This document shows, piece after piece, positions 8,752 to 18,403 of a stretch of 64,000 bases of DNA. Within the stretch, counting starts at the first letter, position 1. Every line of letters starts with the position of its first letter. The stretch comes from LMUY01 sp965199555. GTDB lineage: Bacteria > Pseudomonadota > Alphaproteobacteria > Acetobacterales > Acetobacteraceae. The notes below the pieces were generated by a model. The model worked only from the letters and a program-made list of their open reading frames with translations. It made no database searches and was not told the origin of the DNA. The position numbers were made by a program, and so were the translations under genes. The stretch spans positions 248,001-312,000 of the forward strand of contig CBDASJ010000024.1 in assembly GCA_965199555.1 (NCBI GenBank). The letters are read 5' to 3'.

Positions 8752-8785
8752 GCTATTAAAGCAAAGCCGCTTTTGCTTTAATAGC
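8752..8785. promoter_or_regulatory. 14-bp perfect inverted repeat at the fic start
   Basis: Bases 8752-8765 (gctattaaagcaaa) are the exact reverse complement of 8772-8785, with a 6-base spacer. The repeat begins three bases upstream of the fic ATG on the minus strand and is much more AT-rich than its surroundings. Because the Fic protein carries a C-terminal winged helix, this is a likely operator for autoregulation; it could also fold as an mRNA hairpin blocking the ribosome binding site. The palindrome is seen directly, its function is inferred. Confidence 0.75.
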
Positions 8786-8807
8786 GGGAACGCTAAGGTA
8801 AGCGGGC

Positions 8808-9830
8808 TTAATTAGCGTCCGCGCATCGTGGCGGCGGTGCCGCGTCGGTGGTGAATCGCAGCAGGCAGGCGGCAAAGCGGTGGCTGAATGCCTCGCCGCC
8901 GGCGCCGAAATGGCCGCTTAGCCCGGCCGGGCGGTCGATCAGCAGCAGCGCGCCCAGTTTCGGCCGCAACCGCTCCATCAACCCGATGCGGGTGTCGCCA
9001 TCCGACATGAACGGGTCGCCGGTGAACTGGACAAAGGCGACCCGCGTGCGGGAGGGCTGCGCTTCCGCCACCATGGCGCGCAGGTCGTCATCCTGCGCGG
9101 TGAGGTTCGGGCTGGCGCCAGAGCCATGGGCCGCGGGTGACGCGGCGATCACCACGTCGGCCAGGCCAGCGGTGTCCAGCATCTGCAGGGAGGTCCAACC
9201 GCCGCGGGACTGGCCAGCCGCCACGGTGAGCCGGTAGCCGGCGCGCCGCAGCATCGCCAAGCCGTCCCGCAGCCAGCCGGCGGCGCGGACCGGGTTGTCC
9301 ACCAGCGGCGCCCGGTCGAACCGCACGACGTCGAAGCCGGAATTGTTAAACAGCCGCAGGAACGGGGGCGGCTGCAGGCCGCGGGAATCCACCGTCGAGT
9401 TGCTGCCGTGCGACCAGACCACCACGCCGCGGGCCGCGGCCGGGCCGTGCCACAGAAAACGCGCATCCGGGATGAAGCCGTAATTGATCGTGTCGGCAAA
9501 CGGCGCGGGCGGCACGGGCGGCTGCCACTCGCGGCCGGGCCAAACGATCGCTAGATCCTCCGCATAAGGGCGGCAAGCGATCCCGCCATGTTCGGTGCAC
9601 AACGCGATGGCGCGGGCGCGCGCCGCCTCCAACGACTGGCCGCCGGAATACCACCCGATGCGACCGTTGCTGCCGAGGGCCGCGACCCGCGGCGTGTTGG
9701 TCAGCAGGAAATCGGCATACAGCGCCTGTCCGGCGGCGTTCAACCCGGGCACCGCCGTCGGGTCCAGCAAAGGCTGCGCCTGCCCGGCGGCGGAAAACAA
9801 CAGGAAGCTGAGCACCCATACCAACCGCAT
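8808..9830 (-). CDS. secreted alpha/beta-hydrolase-like protein
   Basis: The protein has 340 residues beginning with a signal peptide (MRLVWVLSFLLFSAAGQAQ). The mature part has a strand-turn VVVWSHGSN near residue 155, the nucleophile elbow GQSRGGW near 225, and SGHFGAGGEAF near 310, where the catalytic His is expected. This fits a serine hydrolase or peptidase of the alpha/beta fold. The start at 9830 is chosen for the signal peptide; an ATG at 9851 would add seven residues (MRWGGKR) and is also possible. It is divergent from argG across about 60 bases. No substrate can be assigned. Confidence 0.75.
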   Translation of the reverse strand: MRLVWVLSFLLFSAAGQAQPLLDPTAVPGLNAAGQALYADFLLTNTPRVAALGSNGRIGWYSGGQSLEAARARAIALCTEHGGIACRPYAEDLAIVWPGREWQPPVPPAPFADTINYGFIPDARFLWHGPAAARGVVVWSHGSNSTVDSRGLQPPPFLRLFNNSGFDVVRFDRAPLVDNPVRAAGWLRDGLAMLRRAGYRLTVAAGQSRGGWTSLQMLDTAGLADVVIAASPAAHGSGASPNLTAQDDDLRAMVAEAQPSRTRVAFVQFTGDPFMSDGDTRIGLMERLRPKLGALLLIDRPAGLSGHFGAGGEAFSHRFAACLLRFTTDAAPPPRCADAN

Positions 9831-9891
9831 CCGCTTGCCGCCCCATCGCATCGGGGCTATGCGCGACCCCAGGTATTCCGGAGGTCTAGCC

Positions 9892-11121
9892 ATGCCCGTG
9901 CGCGATGTGAAGAAGGTTGTACTGGCGTATTCCGGTGGCCTGGACACCAGCGTCATCCTCCGTTGGCTGCAAACCACCTACCGCTGCGAGGTCGTCACCT
10001 TCACCGCCGATCTGGGCCAGGGCGAGGAGCTGGAGCCGGCCCGGCGCAAAGCGGAGATGTTCGGGGTGAAGCAGATCTTCATCGACGATCTGCGTGAGGA
10101 GTTCGTGCGCGACTTCGTGTTCCCGATGTTCCGCGCCAACACGCTGTACGAGGGCCAGTACCTGCTCGGCACCTCCATCGCCCGGCCGCTGATCGCGCAG
10201 CGCCAGATCCAAATCGCCGAAGAGGTAGGGGCCGACGCGGTCGCGCACGGTGCCACCGGCAAGGGCAACGACCAGGTCCGTTTCGAGATCGCCTATTACG
10301 CGCTGAAGCCGGACGTGACCGTGATCGCCCCTTGGCGGGAATGGGACCTGACCAGCCGCACCAAGCTGCTGGAGTTCGCCGAGCTGAACCAGATCCCGAT
10401 CGCGCGGGACAAGCGCGGCGACGCGCCGTTCTCCGTCGACGCCAACCTCCTGCACAGCAGCAGCGAGGGCAAGGTGCTGGAGGACCCGGCGGAAGAAGCG
10501 CCGGAACTGGTTTACCAGCGCACCATCCGGCCGGAGGACGCGCCGGACCAGGCGACGGTGATCAAGGTGGATTTCGAACGCGGCGACGCGGTTGCGATCG
10601 ACGGCGTGCGCCTGTCCCCCGCTGCGCTGCTGACGCGGTTGAACGAGCTGGGCCGCGCCAATGGCATCGGCCGGCTGGACCTGGTGGAAAACCGCTTCGT
10701 CGGCATGAAGTCGCGCGGCGTGTACGAAACGCCGGGCGGCACCATCCTGCTGCAGGCGCATCGCGGCATCGAAAGCATCACGCTCGACCGGGAAGCGGCG
10801 CATCTGAAGGACAGCCTGATGCCGCGCTATGCCGAGCTGATCTACAACGGCTTCTGGTTCAGCCCGGAACGCCGCATGCTGCAGGCCGCCATCGACGAAA
10901 GCCAGAACAGCGTCAGCGGCCAGGTCCGGCTGAAGCTGTACAAGGGCAATGTGAGCGTGATCGGCCGCGACAGCCCGAACAGCCTGTACTCCGCCCGCGT
11001 CGTGACGTTCGAGGACGACGGGGGCGCCTACGACCAGGTGGACGCCCAAGGCTTCATCAAGCTGCAGGCGCTTCGGCTGCGGCTTGGTGCGGCCGTCGGC
11101 CGCAGGGGTGGAACTCTCTGA
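9892..11121 (+). CDS. argG: argininosuccinate synthase
   Basis: ArgG joins citrulline and aspartate with ATP in arginine biosynthesis. The 409-residue protein, the usual length, opens with the PP-loop LAYSGGLDTS for ATP binding. TGKGNDQVRFE near residue 120 and SPNSLYS at the C-terminal dimerisation region are family signatures. The ATG at 9892 has GGAG eight bases upstream. It stands alone, divergent from the hydrolase gene; no other arginine gene is in the window. Confidence 0.97.
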   Translation: MPVRDVKKVVLAYSGGLDTSVILRWLQTTYRCEVVTFTADLGQGEELEPARRKAEMFGVKQIFIDDLREEFVRDFVFPMFRANTLYEGQYLLGTSIARPLIAQRQIQIAEEVGADAVAHGATGKGNDQVRFEIAYYALKPDVTVIAPWREWDLTSRTKLLEFAELNQIPIARDKRGDAPFSVDANLLHSSSEGKVLEDPAEEAPELVYQRTIRPEDAPDQATVIKVDFERGDAVAIDGVRLSPAALLTRLNELGRANGIGRLDLVENRFVGMKSRGVYETPGGTILLQAHRGIESITLDREAAHLKDSLMPRYAELIYNGFWFSPERRMLQAAIDESQNSVSGQVRLKLYKGNVSVIGRDSPNSLYSARVVTFEDDGGAYDQVDAQGFIKLQALRLRLGAAVGRRGGTL

Positions 11122-11228
11122 CCGGACTGCCCTCGCGCGGCCGGGGCTGTTGCGGCAGGCGGCGAACATGAAGGCGTCGTCGGAGGGCCGCAGCGGAGGA
11201 AGTTTTCCTTAACCGTTCTCCCGGTAGT

Positions 11229-13868
11229 GTGAGCCGCGGCAACGGTCATTGTTTGGAAAGCTCGGATGCGAAACGCTTACCGTCGACTCCGGGCGGACCG
11301 TATCCTGTGACCGCCTCGGCGGCCCCAATCCCCGAACCTGGCCGCTGGGCTGGCAGCCCGTTCGGCCGCGGCATCCTGGTTGGCATCCTCGCGGTCGGAT
11401 TGATGCTGATCTCCGTGGTCGGCTACGTGCTGTACGATTCCTATGTCAGCACCTGGCTTTATGCCGTCGACACCACGGGCAATCTGAGCACGGCCATCCA
11501 GCGCGACATCGATCGCACGGTGGAAACCTATGACCTGTCGCTGAAAGCGGCGCTGCGCGGCCTCCAAGCGCCGGAGCTTGACCGCCTCAACCCCGCAACG
11601 CGCCAAGGGTTGCTGTTCGACGGGGCGACGGAAGCCAAGCACATGGGCTTCGTGTTCATCATGGATGCCGCGGGGAACATCGTGTACGATTCCGCGGAGT
11701 TCCCGCCGCGGTCCGGCACGTTTGCCGACCGCGACTACTTCACCGTCCATCGCGATCGCAGTGACGTGGGGCTGTATATCAGCAAGCCCTTCAAAGGGCG
11801 GCTGTCGAATGAATGGTTCATCGCGCTAAGCCGCCGCGTCAACGACGCCAATGGCGATTTCAAGGGTATCGTCGTCGGGTCGATCCGCTTCTCCTACTTC
11901 AACGACCTGTTTTCCAACCTGGACCTTGGGCCAGGCGGTTCCATCAGCCTGTTCAACCTGGATGGCACGGTGATCTACCGGGAGCCGTTCGTCACGGGCG
12001 TCATCGGGCGGGATTTCAGCGGCTCGGCGGTGTTCAAGGAAATCCGGGCCGGGCGGCGCGCGCCCTACGAAGGCGTTTCCTTGCTGGACGGCCAATCGAA
12101 GCTGTTCGCGTTCGGCACCGTGGGCAACCTGCCCTTGGTGCTGTCCGTCAGCATGGCAACCAGCACCATCTACGCGGATTGGTATGCCAAGGCCGCGATC
12201 GTCGGCGTGGTGTCGGTCGTCCTCACCGCCTTGGGCGGCTTGCTGGTGCTGTCCGCCCGCTCGCAAACCACGCGGCGCGTGCGGGCGGAACTGACGGCCG
12301 TTCGTTCCGCCCAGATCCTGCGCGCGTATTTCGACAACTCGCCGGACGCCTTGTTCGTGGTTGTCGCGTCGCCGAACGGCCGGCTGACCTATGAAAGCGT
12401 CAACCACGCGTTTGAGCTGTTGACCGGCCTGGCCGCCGCTGCCGTGATCGGCAAGGAGCCGGCGGCGCTGTTCGGCGCCTCCGCCGCGGCCTCCATCGAA
12501 CAGCGGTATCGTGCCTGCATCGCGTCCGGCCAGACCTCCGTCTACGAGGACGGGCGCCTGCTTCCAGCGGGGCGGCGTGACTGGCACGCCGTGCTTTGCC
12601 CGATCCGTGGTCCGGACGGCACCGTCACCTCCATCGTCGGCAGCGCCCGCGACCTGACGGAGCAGAACCGGCGCGAAGCGGCGCAGCGCCACACCGGCAA
12701 GATGGAGGCGGTGGGCCGGCTTACCGCCGGGGTGGCGCACGACTTCAACAACTACCTGCAAACCATCACGGGCACGCTGGAGATCCTCGTCGACGATTAT
12801 CTGACCGAGCCCGAGGCCGTGGAGTACGGCCAGATGGCCCGCAAGGCCGCGGAAAACGGTGCGAGGCTGACGCACCGCCTGCTGGCGTTTTCCCGCCAAC
12901 AGGTGTTGCGGCCGCGCCAGGTCAGCGTCAGCGGCCTGCTGACGGACACGCGCAAGCTGGTCGGCTCGTCCGGCTTCGGCGCGGACATCCAATTCAAGAT
13001 CGCGGTGGAGCCTTTCACCGACGACGTCCACGTGGACCCGGTGCAGGCGGAAAGTTCGATCCTGAACCTGCTGTTCAACGCCCGCGACGCGATGCCGGCC
13101 GGCGGCACGCTGGTGCTGCACGCCCGCAACGCCCGGCCGGATGACGGCATGTGCGGCGCCTTGGCGCCGGACAACATGGTGATCATCGCCGTCCACGACA
13201 CCGGCAACGGCATGGACGAGGCGACCCGCGCCCAGGCCTTCGATCCGTTCTTCACCACCAAGGCGTTCGGCAAGGGCGCCGGCCTCGGCCTGTCCATGGT
13301 GCAGGGCTTCTGCCACCAGTCCGGCGGCGAGACACGCATCCTGAGCGGCGGCGCGGTCGGCACGCGCGTGGAGGTGTGGTTGCCCGCCGCGGCCGCGGGC
13401 ACCGCGCTGGCGGGCGACGAGGTCAGCGCCAACCTCGCCAGCATCGGCCGCCCCACCGGGCGCATCCTTCTGGTGGAGGACGAGCACGACGTGCCGGTTG
13501 CCTTGGCGGCCGTGCTGGTGGGCGGCGGCTTCGAGGTGGTCGCGGTGACGACCGGCCGGGACGGCCTGGCCCGGCTTGCCGACCGGGACCCGTATGACGC
13601 GGTGCTCAGCGACGACGCGATGTCCGACATGACCGGGGCCGAGTTCCTGGCGCGCGTTGCGGCCACGAAGTCGAGCCTGCCGATGCTGATGATCGGCGGC
13701 GCCAAACTGGGCGCTCCGGCGTCGTCCGTGTTCGGGCAGCCGGTCCGCATCCTGCGCCGGCCGGTCAGCCGGTTCGAGCTGCTGGACGCGCTGCGGGATG
13801 CGATCAGCGAAGCACGCGTGGAGGAGCAAGAGACCATGGTCCAGCCGATCACCGTGGCCGCCGCATGA
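11229..13868 (+). CDS. Cache-PAS hybrid sensor histidine kinase with degenerate receiver
   Basis: The protein is about 879 residues. TM1 is at about 48-70, then a periplasmic double-Cache sensor (about 75-315, with DRDYFTVHRD), and TM2 at about 322-342. A PAS domain follows (365-480), then a HisKA with VAHDFNN (His near 504), a HATPase with NLLFNARDAM, DTGNGMDE and GAGLGLSM, and a C-terminal receiver (about 745-865). In the receiver the Asp is kept (VLSDDAMSDM), but the switch Thr/Ser and invariant Lys positions read Gly and Arg. The GTG at 11229 is the longest start; GTG at 11307 is an alternative. The stop overlaps the start of the diguanylate cyclase gene (ATGA). Confidence 0.85.
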   Translation: MSRGNGHCLESSDAKRLPSTPGGPYPVTASAAPIPEPGRWAGSPFGRGILVGILAVGLMLISVVGYVLYDSYVSTWLYAVDTTGNLSTAIQRDIDRTVETYDLSLKAALRGLQAPELDRLNPATRQGLLFDGATEAKHMGFVFIMDAAGNIVYDSAEFPPRSGTFADRDYFTVHRDRSDVGLYISKPFKGRLSNEWFIALSRRVNDANGDFKGIVVGSIRFSYFNDLFSNLDLGPGGSISLFNLDGTVIYREPFVTGVIGRDFSGSAVFKEIRAGRRAPYEGVSLLDGQSKLFAFGTVGNLPLVLSVSMATSTIYADWYAKAAIVGVVSVVLTALGGLLVLSARSQTTRRVRAELTAVRSAQILRAYFDNSPDALFVVVASPNGRLTYESVNHAFELLTGLAAAAVIGKEPAALFGASAAASIEQRYRACIASGQTSVYEDGRLLPAGRRDWHAVLCPIRGPDGTVTSIVGSARDLTEQNRREAAQRHTGKMEAVGRLTAGVAHDFNNYLQTITGTLEILVDDYLTEPEAVEYGQMARKAAENGARLTHRLLAFSRQQVLRPRQVSVSGLLTDTRKLVGSSGFGADIQFKIAVEPFTDDVHVDPVQAESSILNLLFNARDAMPAGGTLVLHARNARPDDGMCGALAPDNMVIIAVHDTGNGMDEATRAQAFDPFFTTKAFGKGAGLGLSMVQGFCHQSGGETRILSGGAVGTRVEVWLPAAAAGTALAGDEVSANLASIGRPTGRILLVEDEHDVPVALAAVLVGGGFEVVAVTTGRDGLARLADRDPYDAVLSDDAMSDMTGAEFLARVAATKSSLPMLMIGGAKLGAPASSVFGQPVRILRRPVSRFELLDALRDAISEARVEEQETMVQPITVAAA

Positions 13869-15817
13869 CGGCCGGTTCGGCTCCTGCGCTGCAAGGTGGT
13901 TCGGCCCGGCGGGTGCCCCGTGGTGGCGTCAAGCGGTTCAGTTCACCCGAAACGCAGGCGTGGCTTTTCGTCGTGCTGGTTTGCGCCTGCGTGCTCGGGC
14001 TCACGTCCTGGCGGCTCCAGCAGGCGTATGACGCCCAGGTGCGGGCCAGCGAGGTGACCACGGTGAACCTCACCCGCTCGCTGGCCGACCATGCCCATGC
14101 GGCGGTGCATGAGGCGACCGTCCTGATTGCCGGAGCTGCCGAGCGGCTGCAAAACGATGGCCGATCGGACGCGGCGATGGCGCGCCTGCACCGGATGCTG
14201 GTGCGGTTCGTGGCGAATTCGCCGGCCATCAGCGACATCGTCGCGTTCACGGCCGATGGTGACGGGCTGGCGGGCACACTGGAGCCGTTGCCCCGGGTGA
14301 ACGTGGCGGACCGGGCGTATTTCATGTTCCACCGCGACCATCCGGGGGCGAGCCCGCTGGTCGGGTCGCCGCTGCGCAGCCGGGCGGACGGGCGGTGGAT
14401 GTTCACCGTGTCCAAGCGGCTGGACAATCCGGACGGGTCGTTCGCCGGTGTCGTGGTGGCCTTGATCGATTGTGAGTGGTTCAACCGGTTCTACCGGAAC
14501 TTCGACGTCGGCCCGCATGGCTCCATCTGGCTGATCAACGAAGACGCCGTGATGCTCGTCCACCAGCCCGTTATCCCAGACATGATCGGCAAGGCCTTCG
14601 AACAGTATCCGACCGTTTCGGCGTATCGCGAGCACGGACCCAACGGCATCGCTCGCGTCATATCGGCACGGGACGGCGTAGCCCGGCTCAGCAGCTTCCG
14701 GAAGGTGGAGGATTATCCGCTCGTGGTGTTCGTGTCCGTTGCGGACGGCGACGTCCTGCGCGGCTGGCGCAATGACGCGATCATCTCCAGCGCCGTCGCC
14801 TTGGCCATCTCCGCCTTGCTCGGCGTGATCGGCTGGCGGCTGGTCGTCTTGTTCCGCCTGCGGGACCGCAAGGAGCTCGCCCTGCGGCGGAGCGAACGGC
14901 GCTACCGCATGCTGGCCGACTACAGCACCGACGTCATCATGCAGCTCAGCCCCGAATGGCGCCACGAATACGTCTCGCCCGCCTGCGAGCGCCTGCTCGG
15001 CTATCATCCGCTGGAGCTGCTTGACGGCCACCCGCAGGACACGACGCACCCGGAGGATTGGCCGCGGCTGGCTGCCGCCATCGAAACGATCCAGGCCACC
15101 GGGCGCGCGCCGCCGGTGAGCTATCGCGTCCGCCGTAAGGACAGCGTCTACGTCTGGATCGAGACCCAGGGGCAGAAGCTCGAAGGCGAGGCCGGGTTCG
15201 TGGTGTCCTTGCGTGACATATCGTCCCGCAAGCGGGTCGAGGGGTTGCTGCACGAGGCCAACAACCACCTGCAGCGCCAGGTCATGCTCGATGGCCTGAC
15301 ATGCATCGCCAACCGCCGATGCTTCGACCTGACCTTGTCCAAGGAGTTCCGGCGTGCGGGACGCGATGGCAGCTCGCTCAGCCTGCTCATGATCGACGTG
15401 GATCATTTCAAGGCGTTCAACGACAAGTACGGCCATCCGGCCGGGGATCGCTGCCTGCGGGCGATCGCGGAAGCGGTCACGCAGGAGCTGCGGCGCCCCG
15501 GCGACTTCGTGGCGCGGTATGGCGGCGAGGAGTTCGCCGTGGTGCTGGCGAACACCGACGTTGCGGGTGCGGTGACGATGGCGGAGCGGATACGCGGCGC
15601 GATCCAGGCCCTGGCGATCGTCCATGCCGGCAACCCTGCCCGCGTGGCCACCGTCAGCATCGGCGTCGCCTCGCAGCGGCCGGATGGCAACGGCGATGGC
15701 GGCAACGCCTTGCTGCAACGCGCCGACGCCGCCCTGTACCAGGCCAAATTGCGGGGGCGGAACAGCGTCAGCGAGGATACCGTCGACACCTTGGCGCGTC
15801 ACCTGGCGGCCTCGTGA
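13865..15817 (+). CDS. membrane diguanylate cyclase (Cache-PAS-GGDEF)
   Basis: This 650-residue protein should make cyclic di-GMP from two GTP. TM1 is at about 32-48, a periplasmic Cache sensor runs to about 300 (DRAYFMFHRD matches the same region of the kinase upstream), and TM2 is at about 305-330. A PAS domain follows (about 345-460) and a GGDEF domain (about 470-640). The active loop is GGEEF and the RPGD motif five residues before it forms an inhibitory I-site, so product feedback is expected. There is no EAL domain. The ATGA overlap with the histidine kinase implies translational coupling, and both proteins carry related sensors. Confidence 0.9.
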   Translation: MTAGSAPALQGGSARRVPRGGVKRFSSPETQAWLFVVLVCACVLGLTSWRLQQAYDAQVRASEVTTVNLTRSLADHAHAAVHEATVLIAGAAERLQNDGRSDAAMARLHRMLVRFVANSPAISDIVAFTADGDGLAGTLEPLPRVNVADRAYFMFHRDHPGASPLVGSPLRSRADGRWMFTVSKRLDNPDGSFAGVVVALIDCEWFNRFYRNFDVGPHGSIWLINEDAVMLVHQPVIPDMIGKAFEQYPTVSAYREHGPNGIARVISARDGVARLSSFRKVEDYPLVVFVSVADGDVLRGWRNDAIISSAVALAISALLGVIGWRLVVLFRLRDRKELALRRSERRYRMLADYSTDVIMQLSPEWRHEYVSPACERLLGYHPLELLDGHPQDTTHPEDWPRLAAAIETIQATGRAPPVSYRVRRKDSVYVWIETQGQKLEGEAGFVVSLRDISSRKRVEGLLHEANNHLQRQVMLDGLTCIANRRCFDLTLSKEFRRAGRDGSSLSLLMIDVDHFKAFNDKYGHPAGDRCLRAIAEAVTQELRRPGDFVARYGGEEFAVVLANTDVAGAVTMAERIRGAIQALAIVHAGNPARVATVSIGVASQRPDGNGDGGNALLQRADAALYQAKLRGRNSVSEDTVDTLARHLAAS

Positions 15818-15843
15818 CCATCGTGCGGAGTGTCGCCGGGCTG

Positions 15844-17034
15844 CTATCGTGGACGGTTGCTGCGGCTGATCAGTAACGCGGCCCCGACCGCCACGGTGGC
15901 CGTGCAGGCAACCGCGGCGGCGGCCATTTGCGTGACCGCAAGCGAGGTGAAGGTGAGGTTCGTGCTGGTGAGGATGACGCCGAGCGCCGTCGCCGTCCGG
16001 GACAGCGCGAACACCTCCGCCCGTCGGTGCGCCGGCGCCAGCGCGTCGAGCTGAAGCGAGAATGACGTGCCCAGCGGCGCAAGCACGCATCCCGTCACCA
16101 CCGCTCCGGCCAGCGTCGCCGTGACGGAGAAACTGCCCGCGATGAGGAGTGCCGCCGCGCTCAGCACCAGGAGGTAGGCAAGCACCGTCGCGGGGCGCGG
16201 TGCCCGGTTGCGGATGCTGACCCAAACGCCCCCGGCGACGGACGCCACGCACAAGGCAACGGTGAAGATGAAGCCCTGGGCCGGCGCGAAGCCGAACTTC
16301 ATCGCCAAGGACACCGCGCCGACTTCGATCGCGGACACCACCGCGCTGTTTGCGACCGTGCAGCCCAGCCACAGGAAGACCATGGCCGGCAGCCGGCTGG
16401 CGCTGTCGCCAACCGGCGGCGGTGCCTTTGCCTGCGATATCGGCGGCATGAGCACCACCGTGGACGCACCAAGTGCCGTCAGCGCCAGCAAGGCGAACAC
16501 GGGATCGATCGTCCCTAGCACCGAGGCAAGCACCGGTGCGGACACGAAGGTGAACTCGCTCAGCGTCGCCGCCAATCCCAGCGCGCGCGGCATCCGGGAC
16601 GCAGGGACCAGGTGGTTCAGGACAGATCGCAGGAAGCCGAAAGCCGCACCGTTGACGAGGCCAGCCATCGCGGCCGCCACGAGGAGGACGCTGAACGGCG
16701 CGCCGATGGCCGCCAGGGCGGCAACGGCAGCCAGCGCCATCGTCCGGATGGCGACCAGCAGCTTCAGGAAGGCGATGGCGTTGCTGAACCGGCCGAGGCG
16801 GGCCACCGGCACCGCGCCCACCACCTGCGCCACCGTGATCGCCAGCACGATCGCGGCACCGCTGCGCGGGTCGCCGGTGAGCGGCAGGGCGAGCAGCGCG
16901 AAGGCGATCGGGCCCGCGGCCTGCGGCACGCTGAACGTCCCGTACGACACGAGCCAGCGCACCAGCGCCCACCGGCCGCGGGCATCCCGCACTCCATCGG
17001 CACCATTTGCAGCGATGTCGGACGGCGCGGTCAC
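15844..17034 (-). CDS. MFS-type transporter
   Basis: The protein has about 396 residues and is hydrophobic along its length, with roughly twelve predicted membrane segments and the interdomain loop near residues 185-205 (PPISQAKAPPP). An Arg-rich PVARLGRF after TM2 resembles the MFS motif A position. The best start is GTG at 17034, shortly before the first helix; GTG at 17058 is possible. It is divergent from kynU by about 90 bases, so it may share regulation and could move tryptophan-pathway compounds, but substrate specificity cannot be read here. It converges with the diguanylate cyclase gene. Confidence 0.75.
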   Translation of the reverse strand: MTAPSDIAANGADGVRDARGRWALVRWLVSYGTFSVPQAAGPIAFALLALPLTGDPRSGAAIVLAITVAQVVGAVPVARLGRFSNAIAFLKLLVAIRTMALAAVAALAAIGAPFSVLLVAAAMAGLVNGAAFGFLRSVLNHLVPASRMPRALGLAATLSEFTFVSAPVLASVLGTIDPVFALLALTALGASTVVLMPPISQAKAPPPVGDSASRLPAMVFLWLGCTVANSAVVSAIEVGAVSLAMKFGFAPAQGFIFTVALCVASVAGGVWVSIRNRAPRPATVLAYLLVLSAAALLIAGSFSVTATLAGAVVTGCVLAPLGTSFSLQLDALAPAHRRAEVFALSRTATALGVILTSTNLTFTSLAVTQMAAAAVACTATVAVGAALLISRSNRPR

Positions 17035-17124
17035 CCGGCAGCTATCACGCTTTGTCACCAACAGGTAAAGCCCGGCGGCGTTCGCGGCAGGCCCGTGGTA
17101 TAAGCCTGCCCGAAGCGTGAAAGG

Positions 17125-18399
17125 ATGATCGGTTTGGCGGATCAGGCGGAAGACGCGGCGCTGCTGACACGTGACGTTTGTGCGCGGATGGACGCGGCGG
17201 ACCCGCTGGCGCCAGTTCGCGACCGGTTCGTGCTGCCGGCGGGCGAAATCTACCTGGACGGCAACTCGCTGGGGGCGATGCCGAAATCCGTGGCCGACCG
17301 TATGGCGTGCGCCGTGTCCGCGGAGTGGGCGCACGGGCTGATCCGCTCGTGGAACGACGCCGATTGGTATCTGGCGCCGCAACGGGCCGGCGCTGCGATT
17401 GCCGAATTGATCGGTGCCCGGGCGGAGCAGGTGATCGTGTGCGACTCGACCTCGGTCAACCTGTTCAAGGTCATGGTGGCGGCGGCCCGGCTGCGGCCCG
17501 GCCGGAGCGTGATCGTGGCGGAACGCGGCAGCTTCCCCACCGACGTCTACATCGCCGGCAGCGTCGCCGAGCTGATGGGCCTGGAGCTCCGCTGTGTTGA
17601 GCCGGACGCGGTGGAGCAAACCATGGAAGCGGCCGGCGACGCGCTCGCCTTCGTCCAGCTCACCCACGTCAACTACAAGACCGGCCGCATCTACGACATG
17701 CCCGGCATCACGGCCCGTGCGCAGGCGCAGGGCGCGCTGGCGATCTGGGACCTGGCACACAGCGCCGGCGCGCTGCCGCTCCACCTCGACCGCGATGGCG
17801 TCGATCTGGCGGTCGGCTGCGGCTACAAATACCTGAATGGCGGCCCGGGCGCACCGTCCTTCGTTTACGTGGCCGAACGCCACCTCGCGGCGTTGGACCA
17901 GCCGCTGCGTGGCTGGCACGGCCACGCAACGCCGTTCGCCTTCACGCACGAGTACGAGGCGCAGCCCGGCATCGCCAAGATGCTGACCGGCACGGCGCCG
18001 CAACTGTCGCTAATCGCGCTGGAAGCGGCACTGGCCGCGTTCGACGGCGTCGACATGGCGGCCGTGCGGGCCAAGAACGCGGCGCTCGGCGACCTGTTCA
18101 TCCGGCTGGCCGACCAGGAGCTGGCCGGCCATGGCTTCGGCCTGGGCTGCCCGCGAGACAGCGCAGCGCGCGGCAGCCAGGTCTCCCTCACCCATCCGGA
18201 AGGCTACGCCATCATGCAGGCGTTGATCGCCCGCGGCGTGGTGGGGGATTTCCGCGCGCCGGACATCCTGCGCTTCGGCTTGGTCGCGCTGTATGTCGGC
18301 TATGCGGACGTTTGGGACGCCGTCAGCCACCTCCGCCAGATCATGCAATCCGCCGAATGGGACAGCCCGCGCTTCCGCACCCGCAAGGCGGTGACCTGA
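17125..18399 (+). CDS. kynU: kynureninase
   Basis: KynU is a PLP enzyme that cleaves kynurenine to anthranilate and alanine. The 424-residue protein has IYLDGNSLGAMP near the N-terminus, WDLAHSAGALP with the PLP Asp, and GCGYKYLNGGPG with the Schiff-base Lys near residue 235. WHGHATPF and the C-terminal VGDFRAPD are family marks. Kynurenine formamidase and tryptophan dioxygenase genes are not visible nearby, so the pathway must be completed elsewhere or the enzyme serves kynurenine salvage. A divergent MFS gene lies upstream. Confidence 0.95.
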   Translation: MIGLADQAEDAALLTRDVCARMDAADPLAPVRDRFVLPAGEIYLDGNSLGAMPKSVADRMACAVSAEWAHGLIRSWNDADWYLAPQRAGAAIAELIGARAEQVIVCDSTSVNLFKVMVAAARLRPGRSVIVAERGSFPTDVYIAGSVAELMGLELRCVEPDAVEQTMEAAGDALAFVQLTHVNYKTGRIYDMPGITARAQAQGALAIWDLAHSAGALPLHLDRDGVDLAVGCGYKYLNGGPGAPSFVYVAERHLAALDQPLRGWHGHATPFAFTHEYEAQPGIAKMLTGTAPQLSLIALEAALAAFDGVDMAAVRAKNAALGDLFIRLADQELAGHGFGLGCPRDSAARGSQVSLTHPEGYAIMQALIARGVVGDFRAPDILRFGLVALYVGYADVWDAVSHLRQIMQSAEWDSPRFRTRKAVT

Positions 18400-18403
18400 G
18401 CGG

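Noticed and set aside
13943..16972. Very long open frame (1009 codons) on the minus strand across the diguanylate cyclase and MFS genes
   Set aside because: It is the antisense shadow of strongly supported genes; the translation is Arg/Ala/Pro/Gly-rich with no domain.
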